Part shown: positions 16,875 through 26,248 of the stretch, piece by piece | Numbering within the stretch: the stretch's first letter is position 1 | How the letters are laid out: every line of letters starts with the position of its first letter | Assembly (NCBI GenBank): GCA_051745935.1 | Contig: JBNJEM010000003.1 | Span: forward strand, 1-41,450 | Reading direction: 5' to 3' | Source of the DNA: JBNJEM01 sp051745935 | GTDB taxonomy: Bacteria > Planctomycetota > Planctomycetia > Pirellulales > Pirellulaceae | DNA: 41,450 nucleotides | Translations under genes and position numbers: made by a program | The notes under the pieces: model-generated | The model's input: the letters and a program-made list of their open reading frames with translations, nothing else | Told to the model about the DNA's origin: nothing | The model's database searches: none

Positions 16875-18821
16875 ATGAGTGTACGGATTATTGGTCCTCA
16901 TCCGCTTGCGAACGACGAGGCGGGACATCCGCTGTGCCGGATTGCAACGGTTTTTCCGGATCAAGACGTGGTGGTTACGTTGCCTGGAATTCACGCCACG
17001 CAGCGGCTTGACTTCCTTGAGATTCTAGGGCGGGAACGGACGCTTCATGGCCAGCCGCCGTTGACCAGAGAGGAGGAGGAGCAGTTGTCGGACGGGACGG
17101 GTGACATCATTCGGGAAGACAATTACCTGCTGATTCGTCCGGACCCCAAAAACGTATCCGCCGCACTGGCGGCCGATGAGACTCTCCAACGCATTGTTCC
17201 CAAATGGCGGATTCGCTTCTTACACACGCGTGAAGCGGCGGTGCACAGTGCGATCAAGCGACGCGGTGAGTGTTGGCGCACGGCGCCCGAACCGACCTCG
17301 CCCGAGGAGATGCAACGGTTGATTGCTGCTTCGCGAAAGGGAATCAGCGGCGAGGCCATATACTATCACAGCCGCACAACGGGGACTCACCTGCTAACCT
17401 ATGAGCAGTATGTTCGTCTGGGAGAGGCGGATGACGAAACGTTACGGCGGCATCTGATTGAGCTGCAGACGTACTCGCAGCGGTCAAACCGGGTCGGTTA
17501 CCCCGAAGTTGGCTTTTTCGGGGCGACGTCCCGCCTGGAGCGGGAGTTTCATGTTCGTGATTTCGCCGCCATGAGCAGCAAGGCGTTACGAGCCGCCTAT
17601 CTGGATTTCAAGGATGTCTTTGCTCGGTCGGTACCGCCGGACTTGCGAGAAGACCGGCTCGCGAATCCGGCCTGGCTCAGCCGGATGTATCGCGAACTGG
17701 CCGCTCCCCGCGAAGGTCCCATTCCCGAAGAGACGTGGTTGGGTTTGAGTCCGGAATACGTGATGCAGATCCGGTGGTTGCCGGGTGGACGCATTGAAGG
17801 GAATGACCTGATTTGGGATTCGGTATTTGAACAGGCGGTCACCGATGAAGCCCCTCGGATCTGTGATCCTTTGGTGACCGGTTTCCTGCTGAACACCTTC
17901 CGGGCATATCAAGATCTGGAGTATGTGAATTTCGGGCGAGTCGTCCAGCCGCTTTCCTGCCGATCCGATACGCCGGGGCGCCGTGGAGTCTACATTGCCC
18001 AGATCAAAAGACGAAGTCATCCGGAAGAATTCGTGAAGGTCATCCGGATGCAGAAATGGGGCGTGGCCAAGCGGCTGGATCAAGACAAGGAGCTTCTCCA
18101 AGCCATGTTCGAGGCGGAGGAGTATACCGAGTACATCTTGGACCGCCGTCTGGGATGTCGGCAACTCGGCATGCGACTTCCGGTACATTTGGCCGCGGAA
18201 AAGGTCTCGGAAGTTTACATGGGCAAGCAGGCTCGCTATCGGGGCGTGCGTATTTGGAACACGTACTTTGAACGGGAGTATGTTCGCGGCATTGCCACTA
18301 ATAAGTTGCCGATGTGCCGGTTCGCCGACCGGGACTTTGCCATGAAGTTCGCACGGCTGCTGGGCCAGGCAGCCGCCGTCAATATGATCGTGGGCCGATG
18401 TGGTCCTCTTCAACGTCCCCTTTTCGATGATGGCGACGAGATCCTGATTGAGGACGAGGATCAAATGCCGACGGGAATCGTCGTGGCCGACCACACCGGG
18501 GCCTTCGCCGACTTTCTCACCCCCTTGACCGCTTGGGCGGATAACTACGCTGGTCCCATTCGGCGGCGAGCCGATAGCGTCAAGGAACTGGATGCTTTCG
18601 CGGATGCGTATCTCGATGCCTTTGTCGACACGTTTCGGGATACTCAAGAGAATTATCAGCGACGGCGCCATGCCTTCGACACGCTTTTTCAGCACCGGCC
18701 GCACAAAGAAGCTGGAAGCTTATCGCACCGCTGGGAAAGAATGCTGGAACGGTTGGAACGGACGGAACCATCCGAGTTGGAAGAGGCTCTGCGAGCGGCC
18801 ATTGCGGTTCAAGTCGCGTGA
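16875..18821 (+). CDS. Large orphan protein of unknown function, possibly atypical kinase fold
   Basis: 648 residues, no signal peptide or membrane helix, so probably cytoplasmic. The ATG at 16875 is preferred over one at 16836 because GGAG lies about 10 bp before it and the extra 13 residues are Arg/His-rich without pattern. No family was recognised. The first 120 residues look like a small alpha/beta domain (SVRIIGPHP; VVVTLPGIHATQRLDFLEI). The second half has a kinase-like order of motifs: GVYIAQIKRR with FVKVIRMQKWG (residues 371-396, like the nucleotide-binding Lys strand), an acidic helix FEAEEYTEYILDRR (412-425), a hinge-like YFEREYVRGI (464-473), then NMIVGRCG (503-510), LFDDGDEIL (516-524) and VVADHTGAFADF (536-547). 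Whether this is truly a kinase fold is speculative. It stands alone. Confidence 0.85.
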   Translation: MSVRIIGPHPLANDEAGHPLCRIATVFPDQDVVVTLPGIHATQRLDFLEILGRERTLHGQPPLTREEEEQLSDGTGDIIREDNYLLIRPDPKNVSAALAADETLQRIVPKWRIRFLHTREAAVHSAIKRRGECWRTAPEPTSPEEMQRLIAASRKGISGEAIYYHSRTTGTHLLTYEQYVRLGEADDETLRRHLIELQTYSQRSNRVGYPEVGFFGATSRLEREFHVRDFAAMSSKALRAAYLDFKDVFARSVPPDLREDRLANPAWLSRMYRELAAPREGPIPEETWLGLSPEYVMQIRWLPGGRIEGNDLIWDSVFEQAVTDEAPRICDPLVTGFLLNTFRAYQDLEYVNFGRVVQPLSCRSDTPGRRGVYIAQIKRRSHPEEFVKVIRMQKWGVAKRLDQDKELLQAMFEAEEYTEYILDRRLGCRQLGMRLPVHLAAEKVSEVYMGKQARYRGVRIWNTYFEREYVRGIATNKLPMCRFADRDFAMKFARLLGQAAAVNMIVGRCGPLQRPLFDDGDEILIEDEDQMPTGIVVADHTGAFADFLTPLTAWADNYAGPIRRRADSVKELDAFADAYLDAFVDTFRDTQENYQRRRHAFDTLFQHRPHKEAGSLSHRWERMLERLERTEPSELEEALRAAIAVQVA

Positions 18822-19541
18822 TGTAATCAATCATCAAGGTGGTCCACTGATTCCCTGCATGATTCTCGCCGACTATTCTATTGCACACCACAATGATAGG
18901 GTAAAGTCACAAGTGCGGGTATCGTTTCTGACAAAGGGCATCATTCCGCCCGAGCACACGCGAGTGCTGGCATCGCGTGCACCATTGGTAACGCAAGTCG
19001 GCGCCGACCGACACGTCTCTTAGCCGGCGATTGGGTGAGCATTCGCGGCAGGGGACAGAATGCCTGGAAAACCGGACGGAATCTAGTACCATCTGGATCG
19101 TTTGGCAGAACGGAAGATGGTTTGCCCCTTGTGGTAAGTTCTTATCTTTCAGGCGGTAACGACGTCCCGATCACGAGAGCCGGATTTGCCATCCCCGGCC
19201 TCCGGAGGCCGGCTGGTTATCGCGAAAATCGTCCGCCAGGGATCGCCTCAAGCACCGACGGGGAAACAGCCAACCGGTCGGCGGTCGGCTCATCCCCAAT
19301 CGATTCCATATTCTACCGAATTCTAGACCCTTTTGCAGCCATTCTGTCCCCAATTCCGTCCCTCTGCCCGGCATCATTCGCGAGCCAGCCGTACACGGGA
19401 TCGAAAACTATGAGCGAACACGGCTAAAGCGTCAAGACTCCCGCAACCGATTCGTACGGCTTGACGCCCTCCCAGCTGGACCCTAAACTCTACCGCATGT
19501 CAGTTTGGCTGCGTGACATCCGCTTTCCCGGTACTTGATCC
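18822..19541. other. Gene-free stretch before the metal-efflux locus
   Basis: About 0.7 kb with no recognisable gene. GGGACAGAATG (about 19052-19062) reappears inverted as CATTCTGTCCC near 19344-19354, and ACGGAAT near 19077 as ATTCCGT near 19356, suggesting a degraded pair of repeats. A perfect palindrome lies at 19195-19212. No metal-responsive operator (MerR- or ArsR-type dyad) could be identified in front of 19542. Confidence 0.45.
19195..19212. repeat. 18-bp perfect palindrome
   Basis: CCGGCCTCC (19195-19203) is followed directly by its reverse complement GGAGGCCGG (19204-19212). It is GC-only except for the central T/A pairs and has no T tract. It may be an operator or REP-like remnant. 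Confidence 0.45.
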
Positions 19542-20081
19542 ATGTCCCTCCCGCCTTTAAGGAACACGACAAGCCTTCTACTGGCAACCGTGCTGCTCGC
19601 AGTTGCTGTTGCGCCTCCGGCAGTCCGGCATGTCCACCCTGTCGCGGAGGAGACGTGGGGGCATCATCAACACGAAGTCGATCACCTTCCTTCTGGATGG
19701 CGCGACCATCAAAATGGCTGTATGGTCGGTCGTTTGACCGATTGGGTTCCGAATTCTATTGATTTTGTAGAAGGCCATTGGTGGCACCTGCATTTTCAAT
19801 TTCTGGGTGTCGAGTTCACTCTCCCAGAGCCAGCCTCGAACCAGAGTGACGGTGACTCTGAGCGGAAGATGGAAGTGCTTGTGCTGGCATCGTGCCAGGA
19901 GTTGCTTCCGTTTCCGTCGTCGCGGGCGTGCTCGCCCCAACATGGCGCTGCGTCATTGACGCCCTCCTCGCTGGCCGATATTGCGTCCATGCAGGCCGTC
20001 ATATCGGCTCCCCCACCTGTCTCTTGTACACCTCTGTGTGACGTTGCGCGCCGAGAGCGCTCCGGCGTTCTTCTGGCGTGA
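19542..20081 (+). CDS. Small His-rich exported protein of the efflux locus
   Basis: 179 residues. A signal peptide (LLLATVLLAVAVAPPAV, about 10-27) is followed by a His-rich stretch (VRHVHPVAEETWGHHQHEVDH, in two parts, about 28-49) and HWWHLHFQFLG (79-89). The rest is low-complexity and probably unstructured. The His clusters suggest periplasmic metal binding, which fits its place at the head of an RND/CDF metal-efflux locus, where similar small His-rich proteins occur in planctomycetes. It could be a metal chaperone or buffer for the pump. The start is set by the signal peptide; no strong ribosome-binding site is visible. No homologue with known function is recalled. Confidence 0.65.
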   Translation: MSLPPLRNTTSLLLATVLLAVAVAPPAVRHVHPVAEETWGHHQHEVDHLPSGWRDHQNGCMVGRLTDWVPNSIDFVEGHWWHLHFQFLGVEFTLPEPASNQSDGDSERKMEVLVLASCQELLPFPSSRACSPQHGAASLTPSSLADIASMQAVISAPPPVSCTPLCDVARRERSGVLLA

Positions 20082-20220
20082 TTCTGCCTGTTCGCTTTGC
20101 TGTCACTTGATGCGGTAGCTTTCTCCCCGCGCGCATTGCCAGGTTTCCGAGAAAAATGGTAGCTGTTTGCGCGCGGAAACCATCCTCATTTCCGTGTCCC
20201 GTTTCACAAGGAGTGGTTCT

Positions 20221-20775
20221 ATGTCGACACGCTTTTCCCTTGCTTTGCTCTTGTCCTTCGGCGTCGCCGCCCTCGGAATTCTGGTCGGTTGCAGCCAGAG
20301 GTCCCAAGAGCCCGCCGCCGGCGGTGGCGGTGGGGCAGCTGCGGAAGCCGAAGATGACTACAATCCGCACGACGTCCCTATCACCGAGGAGCAGAAGGCG
20401 GAGCTTCGCGAGCAGACGGCCCAGTTCACCGACGCCGTGGTGAAGGTCAAGGAGTTCCGCAACGAAGTGGAGCGGGAGACCGCGGCGGGCATCCCGGAGA
20501 ATCCGTACAAGGCCCACCAGGCCCTGGACAACGCGGATCTGTTGCTCCAGTGGCTGCCGGAAATCGCCCGCGACTCGAACGTTCCCAAGGAGCATTGGGA
20601 AGCCGTGAACACATCGGCCAACGAGCTGAGGACGCTCTTCGAGCAGGTCCACCAGAACATCGACAACAAGCAAAACCCGGATTTCGCCGCGGTGGCCGAT
20701 CAGATCGACCAGGAAATCGCGGATCTGGAGCACATCCCCACAGCCCCCGCGGCCGATGCCGGTGCGAACGGCTAA
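20221..20775 (+). CDS. Putative lipoprotein of the efflux locus
   Basis: 184 residues with a lipoprotein signal: hydrophobic residues 5-22 and a lipobox LVGC with the acylated Cys at position 24. A Gly/Ala linker (EPAAGGGGGAAAEAE) follows and then an all-helical acidic domain (EQKAELREQTAQFTDAVVKV, LDNADLLLQWLPEIARD, LRTLFEQVHQNID). The ATG at 20221 has AAGGAG 7 bp upstream, which rules out the longer frame beginning at 20167. It has no recognised Pfam-type domain. It lies 70 bp upstream of the adaptor gene and is probably co-transcribed, so it may be a surface-anchored accessory factor of the metal pump. It has few Met, Cys or His residues and is not an obvious metal chaperone. Confidence 0.8.
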   Translation: MSTRFSLALLLSFGVAALGILVGCSQRSQEPAAGGGGGAAAEAEDDYNPHDVPITEEQKAELREQTAQFTDAVVKVKEFRNEVERETAAGIPENPYKAHQALDNADLLLQWLPEIARDSNVPKEHWEAVNTSANELRTLFEQVHQNIDNKQNPDFAAVADQIDQEIADLEHIPTAPAADAGANG

Positions 20776-20845
20776 CGCTAAGGGCGTGGCGTAGTTATCC
20801 CGAAAACTTTTTGTCATTCTGGAACCACCCGTAAGGAGACTTGCG

Positions 20846-22906
20846 ATGCTTTGGAAGAAACTCTTTGCGATGGTCCGCATGCTCGCCGCACCGGCGGTTC
20901 TGGCCGGTGCAGTCGCGATGGTCGCTCAGCAGGCAGCGGCGCATGAGAACCATGCGCCGCTGCCCACCAAGGGCGTGACCATCGCCGGCGACACGATTAT
21001 GCTTTCGGACAGGGCCCGGGAAGCGATCGGGCTGTCGACCGCCAAGGTCGAGCTGAAGGACATCCACCGCACGGTGACCGTCAATGCGCGGGTGGAGCTG
21101 CCGTGGCACGCGCAGGCAATGATCACCTCGCTGGTGCCGGGCCGGATCGACCGCGTGTTGGTTCGGCCGGGCGAGACCGTGGCCCCAGACCAGGAGCTTG
21201 CCCGAGTGGTCAGCACGGAATTGGAGTCGCTCCAGCTCGATCTGTTGCAGGCGAAGACTCAGGTCGAGTTGGCACGGAAGCTCGTTGATCAACGGACCGC
21301 GCTCGACCAGCAGGGAATTATCACGGGCAAGACGCTCTTGGAGTCTCAGGCCAGGCTGGCGGAAGAGTCGGCCGCGCTCCAAATTGCCCGGCAGAAGCTC
21401 CTGGCACTCGGCCTGGACGAAGCCACCTTGCGGCGGATCGAACAGCAAGAGGAACCTCTGCCCTATGTTTCCATCGTCAGCCCGGTTGGCGGCATCATCA
21501 CGCACGCCGACGTCCGCATCGGGCAGATGGTAAGCCCCACCGACCACCTCTACCACGTCGTGAATCCTACGAATGTTTGGATCGTCGGCGAAGTGCTGGA
21601 GTCCGATGTCCGCCTGTTGGCTAAGGGGCAACAGGTCGAGATGCGTTTCGCCGCCCTGCCAAGCGAGACGTTTCCCGGCCGGATCGATCACCTGCGGATG
21701 AAGATGGACCCCGAATCGCGGACCCAGGGAGTCGTGATTGCGGTAGACAACCCCGGCGGGAAGCTACGCCCCGGGATGTTCGGTCGGGTACGGATCTCCG
21801 TGGAAGTCGCCAAGGAGGCGATCGTCTGCCCGCTGGACGCGGTCATGCGGAGCCGCACGGGAACCTACGTGCTCGCCCAGCGCATGCCCGGCAAGTACGA
21901 GAACCGGGCAGTGAAACTGGGGCTGACCGAAGACGGTTGGGTCGAAGTGCTCAGCGGCGCGTTTCCTGGCGACCAAGTTGTCGTGGTCGGCAACTCCCTC
22001 CTGGCGGCGCTCTTGGGCAATGAGCACAAGGCCCGCGTCGAGGCTACCGACAGCGAGCCAGCCGACGAGTCGCACGAGGGCGTCGTTGCGGTCGCTCATG
22101 GGTCGGTTGAGCTGCCCACGGACCAGCAGGCGTTGGCCACGCCACACGTCGAGGGCCGGGTCCGGCGCATCCTCGTTGAGCCGAGCCAGGAAGTGTCCCA
22201 AGGCCAAGTGATAGCGGAAATCGACAGTCTCCAGCTACGGTCCGTCCAGTTGGACCTGCTTCAGACGCTGACACAAGCACGGCTGATCGAGCAGTCGCTC
22301 GACCGCCTGGAAGAGCTGCATGATCAGGGTGTTGTGGCGAAGCGCCAACGGTGGGAACTCCAAAGCCGGCACCAGACCCTTCAAACCAAGGCCGAGGGAC
22401 TGGAGCGGAAGCTGGCTTATTTCGGTTTGCCCCAACAAGCCATCGAGTCGCTCAAGAAGGCGGACGTCTCCCAAGCCGGCTCCCCCAGCGAGCTGGTTCA
22501 GACAGTGCCGGTTCGCGCTCCCGTGGCTGGCCGAATCGTCGATTTCCATGTGGTACCCGGCCAGGTCGTTCATCCCGACGAGCCCTTGATGGAGATTCAC
22601 GATCTTTCGGCGGTCTGGGTGAAAGCGTTCGTCTATGAGCGGGATGCCAGTCGCGTTCAACTCGGCCAACCCGCCCACGTCCACTTCACGGCTTACCCCG
22701 GTCTGAAGGCCAACGGCAAGGTGGTGCGCATGTCGCCCTTGATGCATGAGAACATGCGGGTCTTGCCCGTCTGGGTCGAAGTGGCCAACCCCGATGGCCT
22801 CCTGAAAAGCGGCATGCTCGCCCGCATGACCATCATGGAAGACGTAGCCGGCCAGAGCAATCCCGAGGACGTGGCCCGGCTCCGCTCCATTGAACCGACC
22901 AGATAA
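20846..22906 (+). CDS. Double-length periplasmic adaptor (membrane fusion protein), CusB/CzcB-like tandem
   Basis: 686 residues, against about 380-520 for ordinary adaptors. After a signal region (about 1-36) there are two adaptor units in series. Unit 1 (about 42-410) has a barrel-sandwich lipoyl motif (MITSLVPGRIDRVLVRPGE), a helical hairpin (LDLLQAKTQVELARKLVD), the return lipoyl half (VSIVSPVGGIITHADVRIGQ) and beta-barrel and membrane-proximal parts (LRPGMFGRVRISVEV; GTYVLAQRMPGKYENRAV). Unit 2 (about 417-686) repeats the lipoyl half (HVEGRVRRILVEPSQEVSQG), hairpin (LDLLQTLTQARLIEQSLDR), return (VRAPVAGRIVDFHVVPGQ) and barrel (GLLKSGMLARMTIM). AAGGAG stands 8 bp before the ATG. The RND gene follows after 36 bp. 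Adaptors link the inner-membrane pump to an outer-membrane channel. Confidence 0.9.
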   Translation: MLWKKLFAMVRMLAAPAVLAGAVAMVAQQAAAHENHAPLPTKGVTIAGDTIMLSDRAREAIGLSTAKVELKDIHRTVTVNARVELPWHAQAMITSLVPGRIDRVLVRPGETVAPDQELARVVSTELESLQLDLLQAKTQVELARKLVDQRTALDQQGIITGKTLLESQARLAEESAALQIARQKLLALGLDEATLRRIEQQEEPLPYVSIVSPVGGIITHADVRIGQMVSPTDHLYHVVNPTNVWIVGEVLESDVRLLAKGQQVEMRFAALPSETFPGRIDHLRMKMDPESRTQGVVIAVDNPGGKLRPGMFGRVRISVEVAKEAIVCPLDAVMRSRTGTYVLAQRMPGKYENRAVKLGLTEDGWVEVLSGAFPGDQVVVVGNSLLAALLGNEHKARVEATDSEPADESHEGVVAVAHGSVELPTDQQALATPHVEGRVRRILVEPSQEVSQGQVIAEIDSLQLRSVQLDLLQTLTQARLIEQSLDRLEELHDQGVVAKRQRWELQSRHQTLQTKAEGLERKLAYFGLPQQAIESLKKADVSQAGSPSELVQTVPVRAPVAGRIVDFHVVPGQVVHPDEPLMEIHDLSAVWVKAFVYERDASRVQLGQPAHVHFTAYPGLKANGKVVRMSPLMHENMRVLPVWVEVANPDGLLKSGMLARMTIMEDVAGQSNPEDVARLRSIEPTR

Positions 22907-22942
22907 GAAGGCCGGCCCTGCCGGCGACGGAGTAAACGCCCA

Positions 22943-25900
22943 ATGCTCAACCATATCATCGCCTTCTGCTTGAAGAACCGCGTGCTGGTGCTGGCGGTCA
23001 CCGTGGTGCTGGTGATCTACGGCGGCAAGCAGGCGGCCGAGCTGCCGATCGACGTCTTTCCGAACCTCAACCGGCCCACGGTCACGATCATGGTCGAGGC
23101 CCACGGGCTTGCGCCGGAAGAGGTCGAGACTCTGGTGACATTCCCGATCGAATCCGCGATGAACGGGGCCAGCGACGTCCGCCGCGTCCGCAGCGCGTCG
23201 GGCATCGGTCTTTCCATTGTATGGGTCGAGTTCGACTGGGGGACGGACATATACGTCGACCGGCAGATCGTGGCGGAAAAGCTTCAGCTCGTACGCGAGC
23301 GGCTCCCCGAAGAGGCCCACCCGGTGATGGCTCCGATCAGCTCGATCATGGGCGAGATCATGTTGGTTGGGATGAGGGCGACCGGCGAGACCACGCCGAT
23401 GGAGCTGCGCACGGCGGCCGACTGGGAAGTCCGCCAGCGGCTGTTGGCGGTCACCGGCGTCTCCCAAGTGAGCGTGATGGGCGGCGAGATGAAGCAGTAC
23501 CAGGTGCTCACCTCGCCGGAGCGGCTGGCGCAGCACGACGTAACGCTCGACGAGCTGACCGAGGCCGTCGAGAAGTCGAACATCGTCACCGGCGGCGGTT
23601 TCCTCCTGAGCAAGACGCACGAGTCGCTGATCCGCATCATCGGCCGGGCGACGACGCTCGATGAGGTGGCCGAGACCGTGGTCCGCGCCGGCGATCCAGT
23701 GCCGATCACCATTCGTCAAGTGGCCGACGTCCGCTACGCCGGCCCAGTGCGCCGGGGTGACGCCAGCATCGAAGGCGAACGGTCGATCATCCTTTCGGTC
23801 CAGAAGCAGCCGGGCGCCGACACCTTGCTTCTTACCGAAAAAATCGAACGCACCCTCGCCGACATCGAGCGGCGTCTGGCCGATGACGTGGTGATGGACA
23901 CCGAGATATTCAAGCAGGCCGACTTCATCGACTCGGCGATCGACAACGTGAAGGAGGCGATCCGCGACGGTGTGATCTGGGTCATCGTCGTGCTGTTCAT
24001 CTTCCTGTGGAACCTTCGGACGAGCCTGATCACGCTCACGGCGATCCCGCTCTCGATCATCATCACGGCGCTGGCGTTCAGTTACTTCGGGATCTCGATC
24101 AACACGATGACGCTCGGCGGCCTGGCTGTGGCCATTGGCGAGCTGGTGGACGACTCGATCGTCGACATCGAGAATATCTATCGGCGACTCAGGGAGAACT
24201 ACCACAAACCGTCTCCCGACAAGCCGCTCAAAGTGATCTTCCTCGCGTCATGCGAAGTGCGCAACAGCATCGTCTACGCCACGCTAATCGTCGTGCTGGT
24301 CGTATTCCCGGTCTTCTCCCTGGCCGGGCTGGAAGGCCGCATGTTCGCCCCGCTGGGACTGGCCTACCTGACGACGCTGCTGGCGTCCCTGGTCGTTTCT
24401 CTCACGGTCACGCCGGTGCTCGCTTCCTACCTGCTCCCCAGGGCGAATTTCCTCAAGAAGGAAGGCGACCCGCTCTTGCTCCGCTGGCTGAAGTGGGCCG
24501 ATACCCACCTGCTCAAATTCACGCTGCGGCACAGTACAGCCGTGCTGGTGACCGTGACCTTGCTGATCCTGACCTCGATCTCCAGCATCCTCTGGATGGG
24601 CGGCGAGTTTCTGCCGCGGTTCAACGAGGGGTCGCTGACCATCGCTGCCATGGCCCCGCCTGGCGTGAGTATGGAGGAGTCGAACCGGATCGCGCGGCGT
24701 GTCGAACTGATGCTTTCCGAGATTCCCGAGGTCAAGCACGTCTCCCGCCGCACGGGCCGGGCGGAGCTGGACGAGCATGCCGAGAACGTGAATTTCTCGG
24801 AGATCGACGTCGGGCTGATCCAGCCGGAACGTCCGAAGCCGGGCATCCACGACGCCATCCTCCGCGCGATTCCCGGGCTGCACGGCTTCGGCGTGGATGT
24901 CGTGGGCCGGCCCCGCGACGAGGTGATGGCCGAGATCAGGGACATCGTGGCTGAGGTTCCTGGCGTGAAGGTAAACATCGGCCAGCCGATCTCGCACCGG
25001 CTCGACCACATGATGTCGGGCATCCGCTCTCAGATCGCCGTGAAGCTCTACGGCCGCGACATCGAAGAGCTGCGCGACCGGGGCCAGGACATCGCGGAGG
25101 TGATGACGAAGGTGCCCGGCGTAGTCGACTTGCAGATCGAGCCGCAAGTCGACATTCCTCAGGTCCGTGTGACGATTCGCCGGCAGGAGGCCGCCCGCTA
25201 CGGCCTGGCCCCGGCCGACGTGGCCAAGGCCCTGGAAACCGCCCTGCAAGGCCGCACTGTCTCCCAGGTCCTGGAAGGCCAACGGGTCTTCGACCTGGTC
25301 GTGTGGTTCGACGAGGAGGCGCGCAATAATATTGACGCCATCCGCTCGACGCTGATCAGCACGCCGGACGGTTCGCGGGTCACCCTGGGTACGGTGGCCG
25401 ATGTCGTCGCCACCCAAGGCCCCAATACCATCAACCGCGAGAACGTGCAGCGGCGGATCGTCATGCAATGCAACACGGCCGGCCGCGACCTGGTGAGCGT
25501 TGTCCACGACATCCAAGCGGCGGTGGATTCCGAAATACTCCCGATTCTTAAGGACGGGTATTTCGTCGAGTACGGCGGCCAGTTCGAGGCCCGGCGGGAC
25601 GCCAACCGCCGATTGCTGCTGTTAGGCTGCTTCGCTACGGCCGCCATCTTCCTGCTGCTCTATAAATGTCTCGCTTCCTGGCGGGCCGCGCTCCAGGTGA
25701 TGGTGAACATCCCTCAAGCAGCCATGGGGTCGGTCATCGCGCTGTTGCTGGTGAATCGGCCGGCCGCGGAAGCTTTGGCGGGGGCCGCCTGGTGGGAAGT
25801 GCCTGGCATTTGGCTGGGCGCCTCGGTTCTTTCGGTGGCCCACTGGGTGGGCTTCATCACGCTCATCGGCATTGTCAGCCGCAACGGCATCATGATGATC

Positions 25901-26248
25901 TCGCACTACATCCACCTGATGAAGTACGAGGGCGAGGTCTTCGGCGAGCAGATGATCATCCGCGGCAGTTTGGAGCGCCTCGCTCCGGTGCTGATGACCG
26001 CTCTGACGACGATCATCGGCTTGGTCCCCCTGGCCTTGGGCGCTGGCGAGACAGGCAAGGAGATACTCCATCCGCTGGCGATCGTGGTCATCGGCGGATT
26101 GCTCAGCTCGACACTGCTCGATCAGATTGTCACGCCGGCGCTGTTCTACAAGTTCGGACGCAAGGTTTACGAGAAGGCCGGGGAAGAGGAAGATGCAGAG
26201 ATTAGCGGTCCCTCGGCGCCGCTGCATTTGGCCAGGCAGTTTGAATAG
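22943..26248 (+). CDS. Heavy-metal RND efflux pump, CusA/CzcA family
   Basis: 1101 residues with the complete RND plan: TM1 (about 12-30), a periplasmic porter domain with ELPIDVFPNLNRPTVTI, TM2-6 around 330-540, a second porter half (VDVVGRPRDEVMAEI, LYGRDIEELRDRGQDIAEV) and TM8-12. The TM4 proton-relay segment AIGELVDDSIVDIEN (about 396-410) carries two adjacent Asp residues, as expected for heavy-metal RND pumps exporting Cu, Zn, Co or Cd. Family members are about 1040 residues. The extra length comes mainly from about 23 residues inserted in the last TM block (LVNRPAAEALAGAAWWEVPG) before VGFITLIGIVSRNGI. It lies 36 bp after the adaptor gene and its stop overlaps a possible GTG start of the CDF gene, so one operon is likely. 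Metal specificity cannot be read from the sequence. Confidence 0.93.
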   Translation: MLNHIIAFCLKNRVLVLAVTVVLVIYGGKQAAELPIDVFPNLNRPTVTIMVEAHGLAPEEVETLVTFPIESAMNGASDVRRVRSASGIGLSIVWVEFDWGTDIYVDRQIVAEKLQLVRERLPEEAHPVMAPISSIMGEIMLVGMRATGETTPMELRTAADWEVRQRLLAVTGVSQVSVMGGEMKQYQVLTSPERLAQHDVTLDELTEAVEKSNIVTGGGFLLSKTHESLIRIIGRATTLDEVAETVVRAGDPVPITIRQVADVRYAGPVRRGDASIEGERSIILSVQKQPGADTLLLTEKIERTLADIERRLADDVVMDTEIFKQADFIDSAIDNVKEAIRDGVIWVIVVLFIFLWNLRTSLITLTAIPLSIIITALAFSYFGISINTMTLGGLAVAIGELVDDSIVDIENIYRRLRENYHKPSPDKPLKVIFLASCEVRNSIVYATLIVVLVVFPVFSLAGLEGRMFAPLGLAYLTTLLASLVVSLTVTPVLASYLLPRANFLKKEGDPLLLRWLKWADTHLLKFTLRHSTAVLVTVTLLILTSISSILWMGGEFLPRFNEGSLTIAAMAPPGVSMEESNRIARRVELMLSEIPEVKHVSRRTGRAELDEHAENVNFSEIDVGLIQPERPKPGIHDAILRAIPGLHGFGVDVVGRPRDEVMAEIRDIVAEVPGVKVNIGQPISHRLDHMMSGIRSQIAVKLYGRDIEELRDRGQDIAEVMTKVPGVVDLQIEPQVDIPQVRVTIRRQEAARYGLAPADVAKALETALQGRTVSQVLEGQRVFDLVVWFDEEARNNIDAIRSTLISTPDGSRVTLGTVADVVATQGPNTINRENVQRRIVMQCNTAGRDLVSVVHDIQAAVDSEILPILKDGYFVEYGGQFEARRDANRRLLLLGCFATAAIFLLLYKCLASWRAALQVMVNIPQAAMGSVIALLLVNRPAAEALAGAAWWEVPGIWLGASVLSVAHWVGFITLIGIVSRNGIMMISHYIHLMKYEGEVFGEQMIIRGSLERLAPVLMTALTTIIGLVPLALGAGETGKEILHPLAIVVIGGLLSSTLLDQIVTPALFYKFGRKVYEKAGEEEDAEISGPSAPLHLARQFE

